Source: Indolivaga capnocytophagoides DSM 22835 (lineage in GTDB: Bacteria; Bacteroidota; Bacteroidia; Bacteroidales; Dysgonomonadaceae). Taken from it: a stretch of DNA of 64,000 nt. Made by a program: the position numbers and the translations under genes. The notes under the pieces were generated by a model, which was given only the letters and a program-made list of their open reading frames with translations, made no database searches and was not told the DNA's origin. Where the stretch lies: positions 1 through 64,000 of the forward strand of contig NZ_AUFL01000016.1 in assembly GCF_000426485.1 (NCBI RefSeq). Reading direction: 5' to 3'. Each line of letters opens with the position of its first letter. The first letter of the stretch is position 1. This document shows, piece by piece, positions 63,364-64,000 of the stretch.

Positions 63364-64000
63364 ATGTTTCAAAAACTGATTAAATTCTCGATAGAGAATA
63401 AATTGGTAATTGGAGTCATGACTGTAGCCCTCATTATTTGGGGGACTTATTCCCTGTCTCAATTACCATTCGACTCTACCCCTGATATCACCAATAATCA
63501 GGTGCAGGTCATTACTCAGTCTCCATCCTTAGGAGCACAAGAAGTGGAGCAGTTTATTACTACTCCCTTAGAAATGGCTTTAGCCAATATTCCCAAAGTT
63601 ATAGAAAGAAGAAGTATCAGCCGAAGTGGCTTATCCGTTATAACCATTGTATTTAAAGAAGATGCTGACATTTACTGGGCACGTCAGCAGGTAGACCAGC
63701 AACTAAAAGAAGCGGAGGAGGTTATTCCTCAAGGAGTAGGTAAGATTAGTTTAGCTCCTATATCTACCGGATTAGGAGAGATCTATCACTATACAATACG
63801 GGCAAAAGAAGGCTATGAAGATAAATACAGTATATCCGACTTGCGTACCATGCAGGATTGGATCGTTAGAAAGCAACTATCAGGTACAGAAGGTGTAGCA
63901 GAGATAAGTGGCTGGGGTGGTTTTGTAAAACAATACGAGATAGCCATTAACGCGGATAAACTCAATGCTGTAAATATAACAATCCCAGAATTGTATACTG
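63364..64000 (+). CDS. Heavy-metal RND efflux pump CusA/CzcA-like (truncated by window end)
   Basis: The first 212 residues are visible and the gene continues past base 64000. The start MFQKLIKFSIENKLV is followed by TM1 (about 15-32, VMTVALIIWGTYSLSQLP). The CusA/CzcA-type signature FDSTPDITNNQVQVITQSP and PLEMALANIPKVIERRSISRSGLSVITI come next, closer to metal pumps than to the drug-type RND at 34106-37213. It exports metal cations with an adaptor and outer-membrane channel presumably encoded downstream. The upstream Fur-like regulator and operator fit metal-controlled expression. Confidence 0.92.
   Translation, partial: MFQKLIKFSIENKLVIGVMTVALIIWGTYSLSQLPFDSTPDITNNQVQVITQSPSLGAQEVEQFITTPLEMALANIPKVIERRSISRSGLSVITIVFKEDADIYWARQQVDQQLKEAEEVIPQGVGKISLAPISTGLGEIYHYTIRAKEGYEDKYSISDLRTMQDWIVRKQLSGTEGVAEISGWGGFVKQYEIAINADKLNAVNITIPELYT

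Overview
The window is AT-rich bacterial chromosome from the phylum Bacteroidota, probably order Bacteroidales and Dysgonomonas-like. The genus is an inference from gene content. The supporting signs are three SusC/SusD outer-membrane pairs, many lipoproteins with a short lipobox, a TPR-AraC regulator, HxlR/UvrA-like and RND efflux units, promoters of the TTG-N20-TAnnTTTG type and weak Shine-Dalgarno signals. No rRNA gene, complete tRNA gene or CRISPR array was seen.

Layout. (1) 0.2-0.8 kb: a terminase-small-subunit-like HTH protein beside a repeat hairpin. (2) 0.9-16.9 kb, minus strand: one long operon with two SusC/SusD pairs interleaved with three fasciclin (FAS1) lipoproteins, ending at a clear terminator. 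(3) 17.5-18.2 kb: a SMUG2-type uracil-DNA glycosylase. (4) 18.5-28.4 kb, plus strand: a TPR-AraC regulator, then SusC, SusD, a TlpA-like thioredoxin lipoprotein and DsbD, closed by a terminator, followed by a cysteine desulfidase (CyuA/UPF0597). (5) 30-39.3 kb: an HxlR regulator divergent from a short UvrA-like ATPase, then a minus-strand MFP-RND-TolC efflux operon divergent from an AraC regulator.

(6) 39.45-52.53 kb: a 13.1-kb integrated mobilizable element bounded by a 15-bp direct repeat that resembles a tRNA 3' end. It carries a tyrosine integrase, an excisionase-like HTH, a VapE helicase, a TOPRIM primase, a relaxase and its accessory protein, and a candidate oriT. Its cargo is (a) a single-chain restriction-modification enzyme (PD-ExK nuclease plus N6 methylase) paired with an XRE-fused beta-class methyltransferase, and (b) a plus-strand cassette of an Mrr-type nuclease, a nucleoside-deoxyribosyltransferase-like (TIR/NDT-like) protein and a small protein. 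I consider cassette (b) the best candidate for an undescribed defence system. A GGACAA motif recurs in three control regions of the element.

(7) 53-55.3 kb: chromosomal LLM flavin oxidoreductase and acyl-ACP desaturase. (8) 55.8-62.2 kb: a second, decayed accessory island with an AbiC-like membrane protein, two unknown proteins, a broken integrase and a large SF2 helicase with a nuclease-like C-terminus. (9) 62.4-64 kb: a Fur-family regulator, a palindromic operator, a small Cys-rich exported protein and the start of a CusA/CzcA metal efflux pump that runs off the window.

The working picture is an ordinary nutrient-uptake and efflux chromosome interrupted by two neighbouring defence-carrying insertions.
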